The position numbers and the translations under genes are program-made. From NCBI GenBank assembly GCA_030066215.1, contig JASJCA010000026.1, positions 1-43,629 on the forward strand: a stretch of DNA of 43,629 bases. Reading direction: 5' to 3'. Shown here in pieces: positions 27,155 to 37,333 of the stretch (its first letter is position 1; each line of letters begins with the position of its first letter). The DNA is from Rhodobacter sp. Lineage in GTDB: Bacteria > Pseudomonadota > Alphaproteobacteria > Rhodobacterales > Rhodobacteraceae. The notes under the pieces were generated by a model, which was given only the letters and a program-made list of their open reading frames with translations, was not told the DNA's origin and did not search any database.

Positions 27155-28951
27155 CTATGCCCTGTGGTGCACTTCTTGCAGCCCGTAGACCGGGGTCGGA
27201 ATGCCCTCCATCCGCGCCTTGAGTTGGATCGCCAGGAACTGCGAATAGTGCCGCGACTGGTGCAGATTGCCGCCGTGGAACCAAAGCGCCGCTTGCTGGG
27301 TGGGCTTCCACATATTGCGAAGCTCTCCCTCCCAAGGACCGGGATCCTTCGGCGTATCCGACCCGAGGCCCCAACATTTGCCGACCTTGTCGGCAACCTC
27401 TTGGCTGATCAGTTGCGCGGCCCAGCCGTTCATCGAGGAATAGCCTGTGGCGAAGACGATCAGGTCGGCCTTGAGGTCCGTGCCGTCGTCCAGCTTAACC
27501 CCGTCCTCGGTGACCTCGGTCACCTGGCCATGGGCCAGCTTGATCTTGCCATCGGCCACCAGCTCGGAGGCGCCCACATCAATGTAATACCCCGACCCGC
27601 GGCGCAGGTATTTCATGAAGAGCCCCGAGTCGTCGGCACCCCAGTCGAGCTTGAAGCCCGCCTTCTCCAGCCGGTCATAGAACGCGGCGTCTTTCTCTTT
27701 CATCGCCTGGTAAACTGGAACCTGCAACGCGGGCAGCACCTTGTAGGGCAGTGAGGCGAAGATCAGGTCGGCCGTGTTGTGGTCAATCCCGTTCGCCACC
27801 GCGCGCTCGGAATACAGATCGCCCAGACCGATATCCATCAACGTCTCGGACTTGACGATATGCGTCGTGGACCGCTGCACCATGGTGACCTCGGCCGCGC
27901 CGGCCTCCCACAAAGCCGCCGAGATGTCGTGCGCCGAGTTGTTCGAGCCGACGACCACGCAGCGCTTGCCCGTGTAGGCGTCGGGGCCGGGGTGTTTCGA
28001 GGAATGGTGCAGATCGCCTTGGAAGCTATCCATGCCGGGCAGGTCGGGCATGTTCGGGACCGCCGACATGCCGGTGGCCAGTACCAGCTGTTTCGGGCGC
28101 AGCACCACCTCTTCGCCGTCGCGGTCGACGACCACCTCCCACTCCTTCTTGGCCGCGTCGTAACGGGCGGATTTGCAGGTGGTGCGCGTCCAGTAATTCA
28201 GCTCCATGATCTTGGTGTAGGATTCGAGCCAGTCGCCGATCTTGTCCTTCGGGCTGAACACCGGCCAGTGGTCGGGGAACGGCAGGTAGGGCAGGTGGTC
28301 GTACCAAACCGGGTCATGCAGGCAGAGCGATTTGTAGCGGTTGCGCCACGAATCGCCGGGGCGGTCGTTTTTCTCGACGATGATCGTGGGCACGCCGATG
28401 CGCCTCAGCCGGGCGCCGAGGCCGATGCCGCCCTGGCCGCCGCCGATCACCACGCAATAGGGCTGTTCGGTGTAGCCAAGTTCGCGCGACTCGCGTTCGC
28501 GCGCCTCCTGCCAGGTCTCGCGGCCCGCATGCGCGCCGTGCGCGACGCCGGTGTCGCGTGTCGCCCCTCTGTGTTCCTCGAAGCCCTTGAGCTCCTGCGC
28601 CGTGGTCAGAAGGGTCCAGCAGCCCTCGTCGTTCAGCCGCACATGGCCGCGCCCACGCACCGCGTCGGTCTCGAACGTGATCCAAGCCTCGGTGATGCCG
28701 TTCGCCTCGGTCGGTTCGCCCTCGATCTGCCAATTTCGGGGGTGCACGTCGCCCAACACCGCATCGGCCATCGCACCGATCGCCTCGCGGCCCTCCATCG
28801 TCTTGATGTTCCAGGTGAAGGCCACGAGGTCGCGCCAATAGCAGTCCGGCGCGAAGAGCGCCTTAAGCGCCTCGGTGTCGGCCTCGGCCAAGGCCTCGGA
28901 GAAGCGGGCGAGAAACGTGTCGATCTTTCCAAGCGGCGATGCGGCGTCCAT
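27155..28951 (-). CDS. Flavin-dependent monooxygenase with N-terminal SnoaL-like domain
   Basis: The 598-residue product joins two parts. Residues about 1-130 look like an NTF2/SnoaL-like domain (FLARFSEALAEADTEALKAL, WNIKTMEGREAIGAM). Residues about 160-598 are a class B flavin monooxygenase with FAD motif VVIGGGQGGIGLGARL, NADPH motif VVVGSNNSAHDISAAL and the FATGY motif near the C-terminus. A WYDHLPYLPFPDHWPVF segment recalls YUCCA-like and related monooxygenases. The substrate is unknown. GGGAGGACCGCC precedes the ATG, a strong ribosome-binding site. It is divergent from nrdJ, with a 678-base gap. Fusion proteins of this design occur in alphaproteobacteria, from memory. Confidence 0.85.
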   Translation of the reverse strand: MDAASPLGKIDTFLARFSEALAEADTEALKALFAPDCYWRDLVAFTWNIKTMEGREAIGAMADAVLGDVHPRNWQIEGEPTEANGITEAWITFETDAVRGRGHVRLNDEGCWTLLTTAQELKGFEEHRGATRDTGVAHGAHAGRETWQEARERESRELGYTEQPYCVVIGGGQGGIGLGARLRRIGVPTIIVEKNDRPGDSWRNRYKSLCLHDPVWYDHLPYLPFPDHWPVFSPKDKIGDWLESYTKIMELNYWTRTTCKSARYDAAKKEWEVVVDRDGEEVVLRPKQLVLATGMSAVPNMPDLPGMDSFQGDLHHSSKHPGPDAYTGKRCVVVGSNNSAHDISAALWEAGAAEVTMVQRSTTHIVKSETLMDIGLGDLYSERAVANGIDHNTADLIFASLPYKVLPALQVPVYQAMKEKDAAFYDRLEKAGFKLDWGADDSGLFMKYLRRGSGYYIDVGASELVADGKIKLAHGQVTEVTEDGVKLDDGTDLKADLIVFATGYSSMNGWAAQLISQEVADKVGKCWGLGSDTPKDPGPWEGELRNMWKPTQQAALWFHGGNLHQSRHYSQFLAIQLKARMEGIPTPVYGLQEVHHRA

Positions 28952-29257
28952 GGCGGTCCTCCCAGATTTTGTGATCAGGATAGGCGAAACACCGGCGCCC
29001 GGTCAGTCGAAAATTGGTCGGAGATGCAGACGCAGCGAGGCTCAGGATGTTGCGTAGAGGAATCAGTGGAGCCACAAGATGAGCGAATCGCCCGCTCGCT
29101 TTGCGCTGGTCCGTGACCCTCGCGCCACGTCGCCTGCGACGGGCCGGCGGCGACCGTTTCGGCGGGTCGGGCGGCACCCGGATTGACGCTTTGGTCTAAC
29201 TCGCGCCGGTAAGTCGCTGGGGCCGCGCCGGTTTTCGCATTTCGCCCACAGCGCCCT

Positions 29258-29266
29258 TGTGGATAA
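29258..29266 (-). promoter_or_regulatory. DnaA box
   Basis: The plus strand reads TGTGGATAA, the exact complement of the consensus DnaA site TTATCCACA. It lies about 360 bases upstream of nrdJ. DnaA is known to act on ribonucleotide reductase promoters in E. coli; a similar role here is inference from one site. Confidence 0.45.
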
Positions 29267-29388
29267 CAGCCTGCCCAAGTCACAAATCTGAATCAATCGC
29301 CGACTGTCGCGGATCAAGATCCAATCCCACCGTCAACCCAAAACCGATCACATTTGGGAAAACTTTTTGGTTGACCCGATGGGGCGAC

Positions 29389-29404
29389 CTACGCCAGTTT
29401 GTGT
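29389..29404 (+). promoter_or_regulatory. NrdR box 1 (degenerate)
   Basis: The right half of this 16-base site matches the NrdR consensus well (TTTGTGT), the left half poorly. It lies exactly 31 bases, start to start, upstream of a near-perfect NrdR box. That is the usual three-turn spacing of tandem NrdR sites. Confidence 0.55.
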
Positions 29405-29419
29405 GAGCCGACGGACAAA

Positions 29420-29435
29420 CCACTAGATATAGTGG
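29420..29435 (+). promoter_or_regulatory. NrdR box 2
   Basis: CCACTAGATATAGTGG is a near-palindrome and matches all the strongly conserved positions of the known NrdR box (acaCwAtATaTwGtgt). NrdR represses ribonucleotide reductase genes when dATP is high. It is placed 195 bases before the nrdJ ATG. Confidence 0.8.
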
Positions 29436-29629
29436 TCGGGGGCGACAGGGACGGACATCTGACAATTGGCGTTTGGGGGGGCACCCCAAGCGACGGGCGC
29501 GGTGCAAGGCCGCGCCGCGGAAGAGGTGTGTTCCGGCGCGGGCCAAAGGCGATCAGGAAGGCCGGCCAAGCCGCCGAAGATGCGGGCGCCGGGGGTAACG
29601 AGACCAAATAAACGGGGCAACCGGACGCA

Positions 29630-32600
29630 ATGAAAATCGACCGCAAGTTTACCAAGGCAGGTAAGGACGCATACGCCGAGATCGAGTTTACCACCACCAC
29701 CTCGGAAATCCGCAATCCCGATGGCACCGTCGTGTTCCGGCTCGACGCCATCGAGGTGCCGACGTCGTGGAGCCAGGTGGCCAGCGACGTGATCGCCCAG
29801 AAATACTTCCGCAAGGCCGGCGTGCCGACGCGGCTCAAGCGCGTGCGCGAGAAGGGCGTGCCGGATTTCCTGTGGCGCTCGGTCGCCGACGAGGCGGCTT
29901 TGGCGGAAATGCCGGAGGAAGACCGCAAGAGCGGCGAGACCTCGTCGAAGCAGGTCTTCGATCGCCTCGCCGGCGCTTGGGCCTATTGGGGCTGGAAGGG
30001 CGGCTACTTCACCTCCGAGTCCGACGCGCGGGCTTATTTCGACGAGATGCGGTTCATGTTGGCGACCCAGCGGGCGGCGCCGAATTCTCCGCAATGGTTC
30101 AACACCGGCCTGCACTGGGCCTACGGCATCGACGGGCCGAGCCAGGGCCATTTCTACGTCGACTACAAGACTGGGAAGCTGACCAAATCCAAGACCGCCT
30201 ACGAGCATCCGCAGCCGCATGCCTGCTTCATCCAGTCGGTGTCGGACGATCTGGTCAACGACGGCGGGATCATGGACCTTTGGGTGCGTGAGGCGCGGCT
30301 GTTCAAATACGGCAGTGGCACGGGCACGAATTTCTCGTCGCTGCGTGGCGAGGGCGAGGCGTTGTCGGGCGGCGGGAAGTCCTCTGGCCTGATGGGCTTT
30401 TTGAAGATCGGCGACCGGGCGGCGGGTGCGATCAAGTCTGGCGGCACCACCCGGCGCGCGGCCAAGATGGTGATCTGCGACGCCGACCACCCCGACATCG
30501 AGGACTTCATCAACTGGAAGGTCAAGGAAGAGCAGAAGGTTGCCTCGCTGGTGGCGGGTTCGAAGGCGCACGAGACCAAGCTCAACGACATCTTCGCGGC
30601 GATTGGCCAGTGGGATGGCGATCTGGCCGACGCGACTGACCCGGCGAAGAACCCGTCGCTGAAATCAGCGGTTCGGGCGGCAAAGAAGGCCGCGATTCCA
30701 GAGACTTATGTCAAGCGCGTTCTGGATTACGCGCGGCAAGGCTACAGCTCGATCGAATTCCCGACCTACGACACGGATTGGGATTCGGAGGCCTACAACT
30801 CGGTGTCCGGCCAGAATTCCAACAACTCGGTGCGCGTCACCGACGCCTTCCTGAAGGCGGTCGAGGATGACGCCGATTGGGAGCTGATCCGCCGCACCGA
30901 CGGCAAGGTCTCAAAGACGATCAAGGCGCGGGAGCTGTGGGAGCAGATCGGCCACGCCGCCTGGGCCTGCGCCGATCCCGGCATCCAGTATCACGACACC
31001 GTCAATGCCTGGCATACCTGCCCCGAAGACGGCGAGATCCGCGGCTCAAACCCGTGTTCGGAATACATGTTCCTCGACGACACGGCCTGCAATCTGGCGT
31101 CGATGAACCTGCTGACGTTCTACCGCGACGGCGCGTTTCAGGCGGACGACTACATGCACGCCACGCGGCTTTGGACGCTGACGCTGGAGATCAGCGTGAT
31201 GATGGCGCAGTTCCCTTCGAAGGAGATCGCGCAGCTTTCCTACGACTTTCGGACCCTCGGCCTCGGCTACGCCAATATCGGCGGACTTCTGATGAACATG
31301 GGGCTCGGCTACGACTCGGACGAAGGTCGCGCCCTGGGGGGAGCGCTGACCGCGATCATGACCGGCGTGGCCTACGCCACCAGCGCCGAGATCGCCGGCG
31401 AATTGGGCGCATTCCCGGGCCATGCCCGCAACGCCGAGCATATGCTGCGGGTGATCCGCAACCACCGCGCGGCGGCCTACGGTAAGGCCGAGGGATACGA
31501 GGCGCTTGCTGTGCCTCCGGTGCCGCTCGACCACGCCAATTGTCCCGATCCGGCGTTGATCGCCTTGGCCAAATCGGCCTGGGACGACGCGCTGCGGCTC
31601 GGCGAGCAGCATGGCTATAGAAACGCCCAGGCCACCGTGATCGCGCCCACCGGCACGATCGGCCTGGTGATGGACTGCGACACGACCGGAATCGAGCCGG
31701 ACTTTGCCTTGGTGAAGTTCAAGAAGCTCGCGGGCGGTGGATACTTCAAGATCATCAACCGCTCGGTGCCGGCGGCGCTGGAGACGCTCGGATATTCCTC
31801 CTCCCAGATTGAAGAGATCGTGTCCTACGCCGTCGGCCATGGAACCCTGGGCAATGCGCCGGGCATCAACCACACCGCGTTGATCGGCCACGGCTTCGGC
31901 CCGGGCGAGATCGAGAAGGTCGAGACGGCGCTGCCTTCGGCCTTCGACATCAAGTTCGTCTTCAATCAGTGGACCCTGGGCGAGGAATTCTGCACCGGCA
32001 CGCTGGGCATTCCGACCGAGAAGCTGGCCGATCCGACCTTCGATCTGCTGCGGCACCTTGGGTTCAGCCGTGCGGATATCGAGGCGGCGAACGACCATGT
32101 TTGCGGGACGATGACGCTGGAAGGCGCGCCGCATCTTTCGCCGGACCACTACCCGGTCTTCGACTGCGCCAACCCCTGCGGCAAGAAGGGCAAGCGGTTC
32201 CTGTCGGTCGACAGCCACATCACCATGATGGCCGCCGCGCAAAGCTTCATCTCGGGCGCGATCTCCAAGACGATCAACATGCCCAACGACGCCACGATCG
32301 AGGACTGCCAGGCGGCCTACGAGCTGTCGCACCGGTTGGGCGTTAAGGCCAACGCACTCTACCGCGACGGCTCGAAACTGTCGCAGCCTCTGGCCGCCGC
32401 GTTGGTCGAGGACGACGACGAAGCCGAAGAGATCTTGGAAGCCGGCTCACCGGTGGAGAAGGCCACGGTGCTGGCCGAGAAGATCGTCGAGAAGGTGGTC
32501 GTCAAGGAAATCGTCAAATCGCACCGGGAAAAGATGCCGGAACGTCGCCGTGGCTACACCCAGAAGGCCATCGTCGGGGGTCACAAGGTCTACCTCAGGA

Positions 32601-33322
32601 CTGGCGAGTACCAGGACGGCTCCTTGGGCGAGATCTTCATCGACATGCACAAGGAAGGTGCGGGCTTCCGCGCGATGATGAACAACTTCGCCATCGCGGT
32701 CTCGGTCGGCCTGCAATACGGCGTGCCGCTCGAGGAATTCGTCGAGGCCTTCACCTTCACCCGGTTTGAACCGGCGGGCATGGTGCAGGGCAACGAGACG
32801 ATCAAGAACGCGACCTCGATCCTCGACTACATCTTCCGCGAATTGGCGGTCAGCTATCTCGACCGCACCGACCTGGCGCATGTGGCGCCAGAAGGCATGC
32901 CGTTCGACGAGCTGGGACGCGGCGAAGAAGAAGGCAAGCGCAACTTCACCGAGGTGCCGGACAGCAACGCGGCCAGCCCGATCGACGTGCTGAAGCAGGT
33001 CGCCTCGGCCGGGTTCACCCGCAAGCGCGTGCCGCAAGAGCTGGTGGTGCTGAACGGCGGGGCCTCTGGGGCCGTGGCGCTGAACGGCGCCGCCGATCCG
33101 ATGGCGACGCTGCAGACCCTGGTCCCGGAAGTGACCGAGGCGGCGGTGGCCACCACCACGACGGCCATCGTCTCGGGCACGCTGGAGATGGACGCCCGCA
33201 CCAAGGCCAAGATGCAAGGCTACGAGGGCGACCCCTGCGGCGATTGCGGCAACTACACGCTGGTGCGCAACGGCACCTGCATGAAGTGCAATACGTGTGG
33301 GGCCACGAGCGGGTGTAGTTGA
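29630..33322 (+). CDS. nrdJ: Adenosylcobalamin-dependent ribonucleotide reductase (class II)
   Basis: Makes deoxyribonucleotides from ribonucleotides with an adenosylcobalamin-generated thiyl radical, so it works with or without oxygen. The 1230-residue protein is the long NrdJ form. [20 protein letters not shown] marks the N-terminal part, [13 protein letters not shown] the nucleotide-binding region, and NPCSE (Cys476, Glu478) the active site. [20 protein letters not shown] follows later, then a TSCPD-like region. The C-terminal tail has CGDCG and CMKCNTCG, a zinc-ribbon-like cysteine cluster. A tandem NrdR operator lies upstream and a strong terminator downstream, so it is a single-gene unit. 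B12 must be made or imported. Confidence 0.97.
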   Translation: MKIDRKFTKAGKDAYAEIEFTTTTSEIRNPDGTVVFRLDAIEVPTSWSQVASDVIAQKYFRKAGVPTRLKRVREKGVPDFLWRSVADEAALAEMPEEDRKSGETSSKQVFDRLAGAWAYWGWKGGYFTSESDARAYFDEMRFMLATQRAAPNSPQWFNTGLHWAYGIDGPSQGHFYVDYKTGKLTKSKTAYEHPQPHACFIQSVSDDLVNDGGIMDLWVREARLFKYGSGTGTNFSSLRGEGEALSGGGKSSGLMGFLKIGDRAAGAIKSGGTTRRAAKMVICDADHPDIEDFINWKVKEEQKVASLVAGSKAHETKLNDIFAAIGQWDGDLADATDPAKNPSLKSAVRAAKKAAIPETYVKRVLDYARQGYSSIEFPTYDTDWDSEAYNSVSGQNSNNSVRVTDAFLKAVEDDADWELIRRTDGKVSKTIKARELWEQIGHAAWACADPGIQYHDTVNAWHTCPEDGEIRGSNPCSEYMFLDDTACNLASMNLLTFYRDGAFQADDYMHATRLWTLTLEISVMMAQFPSKEIAQLSYDFRTLGLGYANIGGLLMNMGLGYDSDEGRALGGALTAIMTGVAYATSAEIAGELGAFPGHARNAEHMLRVIRNHRAAAYGKAEGYEALAVPPVPLDHANCPDPALIALAKSAWDDALRLGEQHGYRNAQATVIAPTGTIGLVMDCDTTGIEPDFALVKFKKLAGGGYFKIINRSVPAALETLGYSSSQIEEIVSYAVGHGTLGNAPGINHTALIGHGFGPGEIEKVETALPSAFDIKFVFNQWTLGEEFCTGTLGIPTEKLADPTFDLLRHLGFSRADIEAANDHVCGTMTLEGAPHLSPDHYPVFDCANPCGKKGKRFLSVDSHITMMAAAQSFISGAISKTINMPNDATIEDCQAAYELSHRLGVKANALYRDGSKLSQPLAAALVEDDDEAEEILEAGSPVEKATVLAEKIVEKVVVKEIVKSHREKMPERRRGYTQKAIVGGHKVYLRTGEYQDGSLGEIFIDMHKEGAGFRAMMNNFAIAVSVGLQYGVPLEEFVEAFTFTRFEPAGMVQGNETIKNATSILDYIFRELAVSYLDRTDLAHVAPEGMPFDELGRGEEEGKRNFTEVPDSNAASPIDVLKQVASAGFTRKRVPQELVVLNGGASGAVALNGAADPMATLQTLVPEVTEAAVATTTTAIVSGTLEMDARTKAKMQGYEGDPCGDCGNYTLVRNGTCMKCNTCGATSGCS

Positions 33323-33450
33323 GAGACAGGGTGGGGGCGGACGATCAGTCCTTGTCCATCCTTACACGGGGCGGGTGCGCTCGTCCCTGACGCGGGTCAG
33401 GCCGCAGGCAGAAACCGGGCGGTACACAATCGAGCCTGATCAGCGAAACT

Positions 33451-33479
33451 GGGGTCCCGAAAGGGACCCCTTCTTCTTT
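33451..33479 (+). terminator. Intrinsic terminator of nrdJ
   Basis: GGGGTCCC and GGGACCCC form a perfect 8-bp stem with the stable GAAA tetraloop (33451-33470), followed by TTCTTCTTT. It lies 128 bases after the nrdJ stop and before kbl, so it separates the two units. The remaining bases of 33323-33573 show no gene. Confidence 0.92.
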
Positions 33480-33573
33480 GGCCGCCTGTTTGCGTTCCGT
33501 TTTGTCGGAAATGTGAGATCATGGGCGGCGCGGGCGCGGCATCAAGCCGACATGTGCCCAAGGGAAGACGCCG

Positions 33574-34767
33574 ATGACCCCAGAATTCTCGCAACACCTG
33601 GCCCAGACGCTTTCCGAGATCGACGCCGCCGGACTGATGAAGCGCGAACGGCCCATCGCCTCGCCCCAGGGCGGGCATATCGAGGTTGCGGGGCGCGAAG
33701 TGTTGAACCTCTGCGCCAACAATTACCTGGGGCTGGCGGATCATCCGGCGCTGGTCGCGGCGGCGCAGGCGGCGTTGCAGGAGCACGGCTACGGCATGGC
33801 CTCGGTTCGGTTCATCTGCGGCACCAACACCGTACATAGGGCGCTGGAGGAACGGCTGGCGGCGTTCCTGGAAAAGGACGACGCGATCCTGTTCGCCGCT
33901 TGTTTCGACGCCAATGGCGGCCTGTTCGAGCCGCTTTTGGGCCCCGAGGACGCTGTGATTTCGGACGCGCTGAACCACGCCTCGATCATCGATGGCATAA
34001 GGCTCTGCAAGGCGAAACGCTACCGCTACGCCAATTCCGACATGGGTCAGTTGGAAGACCAGTTGAAGGCGGCGCGGGCGGACAAGGCGCGGCATGTGAT
34101 GATCGCCACCGACGGCGTGTTCTCGATGGATGGCTTCCTGGCCAAGCTGCCCGAGATCACTGCGCTGGCGGAGCGTTACGGGGCGTTGGTGATGGTGGAC
34201 GATTGCCATGCCACCGGCTTCATGGGGCCTCAAGGCCGCGGCATGCCGCATCATTTTGGCGTGGCGGACAAGGTCGACATCCTGACCGGCACGCTCGGCA
34301 AGGCTTTGGGCGGGGCGATTGGCGGTTATATCGCCGGACCGCAAGCGGTGATCGACCTGCTCAGGCAGCGCGCGCGGCCGTATCTGTTTTCCAACGCGCT
34401 GCCGCCAGCGGTCTGTGCGGCTTCGATCACTGCGATCGATCTTGTCGAGCGGGGCGACGATCTACGTGAACGCTTGTTCAATAACACCGCGTATTGGCGG
34501 GCGGGGCTGGCGCGGCTGGGCTTCGACCTGTTGCCGGGCGAACACCCGATCGTGCCGGTGATGCTGGGCGACGCGCGGCTGAGCCAGGACATGGCGGCGC
34601 GGCTCTTCGAGCTTGGCGTCTACGTGGCGGGGTTCTTTTTCCCAGTCGTGCCGCAGGGCACCGCGCGGATCCGGACCCAGATGAACGCGGCGCTGTCGCG
34701 GGAGGACCTGGACCAGGCGCTGGAGGCCTTCGGGCAGGCGGGGCAAGACGTGGGGGTGGTGGCGTGA
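33574..34767 (+). CDS. kbl: Glycine C-acetyltransferase (2-amino-3-ketobutyrate CoA ligase)
   Basis: Splits 2-amino-3-oxobutyrate, made from threonine by Tdh, with CoA into glycine and acetyl-CoA. The 397-residue alpha-oxoamine synthase has [56 protein letters not shown] and the PLP-binding Lys243 in [13 protein letters not shown]. It is full length by comparison with E. coli Kbl (398). Its TGA overlaps the GTG of tdh, so the two enzymes are made together. Confidence 0.96.
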   Translation: MTPEFSQHLAQTLSEIDAAGLMKRERPIASPQGGHIEVAGREVLNLCANNYLGLADHPALVAAAQAALQEHGYGMASVRFICGTNTVHRALEERLAAFLEKDDAILFAACFDANGGLFEPLLGPEDAVISDALNHASIIDGIRLCKAKRYRYANSDMGQLEDQLKAARADKARHVMIATDGVFSMDGFLAKLPEITALAERYGALVMVDDCHATGFMGPQGRGMPHHFGVADKVDILTGTLGKALGGAIGGYIAGPQAVIDLLRQRARPYLFSNALPPAVCAASITAIDLVERGDDLRERLFNNTAYWRAGLARLGFDLLPGEHPIVPVMLGDARLSQDMAARLFELGVYVAGFFFPVVPQGTARIRTQMNAALSREDLDQALEAFGQAGQDVGVVA

Positions 34768-35801
34768 GCGATCGGATGAAGGCGCTGGTCAAGACCCAGG
34801 CCGGGCCGGGGCTGGAGATGCAGGATGTGCCGGTGCCCGAGATCGGGCCGGACGACGTGCTGATCAAGGTGCACAAGACCGGCATCTGCGGCACCGACAT
34901 GCACATCTGGACCTGGGACGACTGGGCGGCAAAGACGGTGCCGGTGCCGCTGATCGTCGGCCATGAATTCGCCGGTGAGATCGTCGCATTGGGCCGTGAC
35001 GCGGCCGACCTGACGATTGGCCAGCGCTGTTCCGGCGAGGGGCATCTGATCGGGCACCATTCGCGGCAGGTGCGGGCGGGCAAGTTCCACCTCGACCCCG
35101 AGACGCGCGGGATCGGCGTGAACGAGCCGGGGGCCTTTGCCGAGTATCTGCGGCTGCCGGCGTTCAACGTGGTGCCGCTGCCCAAGTCGATCGACGACGA
35201 AATCGGCGCGATCCTCGATCCGTTGGGCAATGCCGTCCACACCGCGTTGTCATTCGATCTGGTGGGCGAGGACGTTCTGATCACCGGGGCCGGGCCGATC
35301 GGGATCATGGCGGCGGCGGTGGCGCGCCATGTGGGCGCGCGGCATGTGGTGATCACGGATGTCAATCAGGACCGGCTCGACCTGGCGGTGCAGGTGGCGG
35401 ACGTGGTGCCGGTCAACGTGGCCGAGCAGGATCTGAAGGACATCGAACACCATCTAAAGATGGCCCAGGGCTTCGATGTCGGGTTCGAGATGTCGGGCAG
35501 TCCGGCCGCCTTCGACCAGATGGTCGCCAACATGGTGATGGGCGGGAAGATCGCGATGCTGGGCATTCCGCCCGGCACCTCGCAGGTCGACTGGTCGAAG
35601 ATCGTCTTCAAGGCGCTAACGATCAAAGGGGTCTATGGCCGCGAGATCTTCGAGACCTGGTACAAGATGATCGCGATGCTCGAGGGCGGGCTCGACGTGC
35701 GCGCCGTGATCACGCATCGTTTCAATGTCGATGCCTTCCGTGAGGGCTTTGCCGCGATGGCCAGCGGCCAGAGCGGCAAGGTGGTGCTGGACTGGAGCTA
35801 A
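34764..35801 (+). CDS. tdh: L-threonine 3-dehydrogenase (zinc type)
   Basis: Oxidises L-threonine to 2-amino-3-oxobutyrate with NAD+, feeding Kbl. The 345-residue medium-chain dehydrogenase closely follows E. coli Tdh: [11 protein letters not shown] (Cys42), VGHEFAGE (His67, Glu68), [30 protein letters not shown] (NAD fold) and a C-terminal [13 protein letters not shown] chose the GTG at 34764, which overlaps the kbl stop; an ATG at 34776 is the main alternative. All four cysteines of the structural-zinc lobe are replaced (Gly97, Ser100, Val103, Asp111), while the catalytic-zinc residues remain. The enzyme is likely active with one zinc. Confidence 0.95.
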   Translation: MSDRMKALVKTQAGPGLEMQDVPVPEIGPDDVLIKVHKTGICGTDMHIWTWDDWAAKTVPVPLIVGHEFAGEIVALGRDAADLTIGQRCSGEGHLIGHHSRQVRAGKFHLDPETRGIGVNEPGAFAEYLRLPAFNVVPLPKSIDDEIGAILDPLGNAVHTALSFDLVGEDVLITGAGPIGIMAAAVARHVGARHVVITDVNQDRLDLAVQVADVVPVNVAEQDLKDIEHHLKMAQGFDVGFEMSGSPAAFDQMVANMVMGGKIAMLGIPPGTSQVDWSKIVFKALTIKGVYGREIFETWYKMIAMLEGGLDVRAVITHRFNVDAFREGFAAMASGQSGKVVLDWS

Positions 35802-35953
35802 GCAGACAAGGGCGGAACGGCCGGGCTCGGGCGGCGCTGCCACCGTCGCCCGTCCGTCCACAGCCCTTCGGGCTGCGGCAACCCGCCGGGCCGCCACAGG
35901 CTGCCCCAACGTCAGTCTTCTATTTCTTAACTCTGTCCCCTTATGTTCATGTC

Positions 35954-36652
35954 ATGTCCCTGTTTCGTGCCAATCGGCCGCACTACAGCCGGGCGGAATA
36001 CCTGTCCGATGCGGTGATCCATGTCCTCGGCGTCCTGGCGGCGTTGTCGGCGGTGCCGGTACTGGTGACTTTGGCGGTGATCTGGCGCGGCGACGCCTCG
36101 GCGGTGCTGGGCATCACCGTCTACGGAGTGACACTGATCGCGATGCTGGGCTGCTCGGCGATCTACAACATGCTGCCGCACCCGGACTGGAAATGGCTGC
36201 TGCAGCGGCTCGACCACTCGGCGATCTATCTCAAGATCGCCGGGACCTACACGCCGTTCGCGCTGCTCTCGGGCACCTCGGTCGGCACGTTCCTGGCGGG
36301 GCTTTGGGCGGCGGCGCTGGCGGGGACCGGGCTGAAGCTCTTCGATCCGAACCGGTTCCGCTGGGTGGCGATCTCGCTCTACCTCGGCATGGGCTGGGCG
36401 GGGCTGTTCGCCGGGTGGGCGCTGTTCGCGCAAATGTCGGAGCCGGTTTTGGCCCTGATCCTGGTGGCAGGCGGGCTCTATACATTCGGCGTGGTATTCT
36501 ACCTGACCAACCGTTTGGTGTTCCACAACACCATCTGGCATGTCTTCGTGCTGGCCGCGACGGTGCTGATCTTCGCAGCCGTGGCACTGCACTTGGCGGA
36601 CATGTCGCCAGGCGTTGCCTCGGCCCCGGTCGCGGCGACCCAGCAGGGCTAG
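35954..36652 (+). CDS. Hemolysin III / PAQR family membrane protein
   Basis: The 232-residue product has about seven hydrophobic segments. It has the family's conserved pieces: a first-helix HVLGVLAAL, SAIYNMLP, RLDHSAIYLKIAGTYTPFAL (the Ser-x-H region) and a C-terminal HNTIWHVFVLAA with histidines placed as the metal site of PAQR receptors. Despite the name, haemolytic activity is not established for most members. Its stop is six bases from the convergent ilvN stop. The 152 bases upstream (35802-35953) hold a hairpin CAGCCC-TTC-GGGCTG and nothing else of note. Confidence 0.88.
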   Translation: MSLFRANRPHYSRAEYLSDAVIHVLGVLAALSAVPVLVTLAVIWRGDASAVLGITVYGVTLIAMLGCSAIYNMLPHPDWKWLLQRLDHSAIYLKIAGTYTPFALLSGTSVGTFLAGLWAAALAGTGLKLFDPNRFRWVAISLYLGMGWAGLFAGWALFAQMSEPVLALILVAGGLYTFGVVFYLTNRLVFHNTIWHVFVLAATVLIFAAVALHLADMSPGVASAPVAATQQG

Positions 36653-36658
36653 GCGCGG

Positions 36659-37222
36659 CTACTCCGACCCGCGGCTCAACGCGGCGACGCCGGTCCGCGC
36701 CATCTCCACAAGTCCCAACGGGCGCATCAGATCGGCGAAGGCATCGATCTTTTGTGGCGTGCCGGTGATCTCGAAGACGAACGAGGCGAGCGTCGAATCG
36801 ACCACGTTGGCGCGGAAGATCTCTGCCAACCGCAGCGCCTCGATCCGGTTGTTGCCCTCGCCCGCGACCTTGAAAAGCGCCAGTTCGCGTTCGACCGCCG
36901 CACCCTCGACCGTCAGGTCATGCACGTCGTGCACCGGAACGATGCGGCCGAGCTGGGCCTTGATCTGTTCGATCACCGACGGCGTGCCAGTGGTGACGAC
37001 GGTGATCCGGCTGAGATGGCCTTCGTGATCGGTCTCGGCGACGGTCAGCGACTCGATGTTGTAGCCACGGCCGGAAAAGAGACCGATGACCCTGGCCAAT
37101 ACCCCGGCCTCGTTGTCGACGACAACGGCAAGCGTATGCCGCTCGAGCCCCTGTTCGTGATAATCGCGCAAGTCGTAAGCGGAATGCTTCGAGGTGCCTT
37201 TTTTGATCTTAAGCGGGGACAT
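36659..37222 (-). CDS. ilvN: Acetolactate synthase regulatory (small) subunit
   Basis: Confers valine feedback control and full activity on the catalytic subunit of acetolactate synthase. The 187-residue product has the N-terminal ACT domain (LAVVVDNEAGVLARVIGLFS, GRGYNIESLTV) and the C-terminal small-subunit domain (RELALFKV, LRLAEIFRANVVD, FEITGTPQKIDAF). A 29-residue N-terminal extension precedes the ACT domain. It is transcribed in the same direction as ilvI but separated from it by a small pilin-like gene. Confidence 0.95.
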   Translation of the reverse strand: MSPLKIKKGTSKHSAYDLRDYHEQGLERHTLAVVVDNEAGVLARVIGLFSGRGYNIESLTVAETDHEGHLSRITVVTTGTPSVIEQIKAQLGRIVPVHDVHDLTVEGAAVERELALFKVAGEGNNRIEALRLAEIFRANVVDSTLASFVFEITGTPQKIDAFADLMRPLGLVEMARTGVAALSRGSE

Positions 37223-37333
37223 AGGTGGCGTTCCTGGCTTTGGCGGGTGGCGTGCGTCCGCGCTCTATACAGGGGCCGCACGGGGCAGGACAAGCGCGCA
37301 GAACGGCTGTCGACGCCCCGTAGTGACCGCGCC

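Larger units (their letters stand above)
28952..29629. other. 678-base divergent intergenic region upstream of nrdJ
   Basis: No supported gene. It holds the nrdJ control elements (DnaA box, two NrdR boxes), a 6-2-6 inverted repeat at 29128-29141 (CGTCGC-CT-GCGACG), and a leader of about 190 bases before nrdJ with a G-run hairpin (TTGGGG/CCCCAA, about 29477-29491). No B12-box element of a cobalamin riboswitch was found. Confidence 0.5.

Noticed and set aside
29399..29611. 70-codon frame just upstream of nrdJ
   Set aside because: It starts with TTG inside the NrdR site and has Arg/Gly-rich content with no homology; more likely leader RNA.
29436..29629. Cobalamin riboswitch in the nrdJ leader
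   Set aside because: No B12-box (AGYCAGGAGACCTGCC-like) or GCCACTG element was found, although the leader is long and GC-structured.
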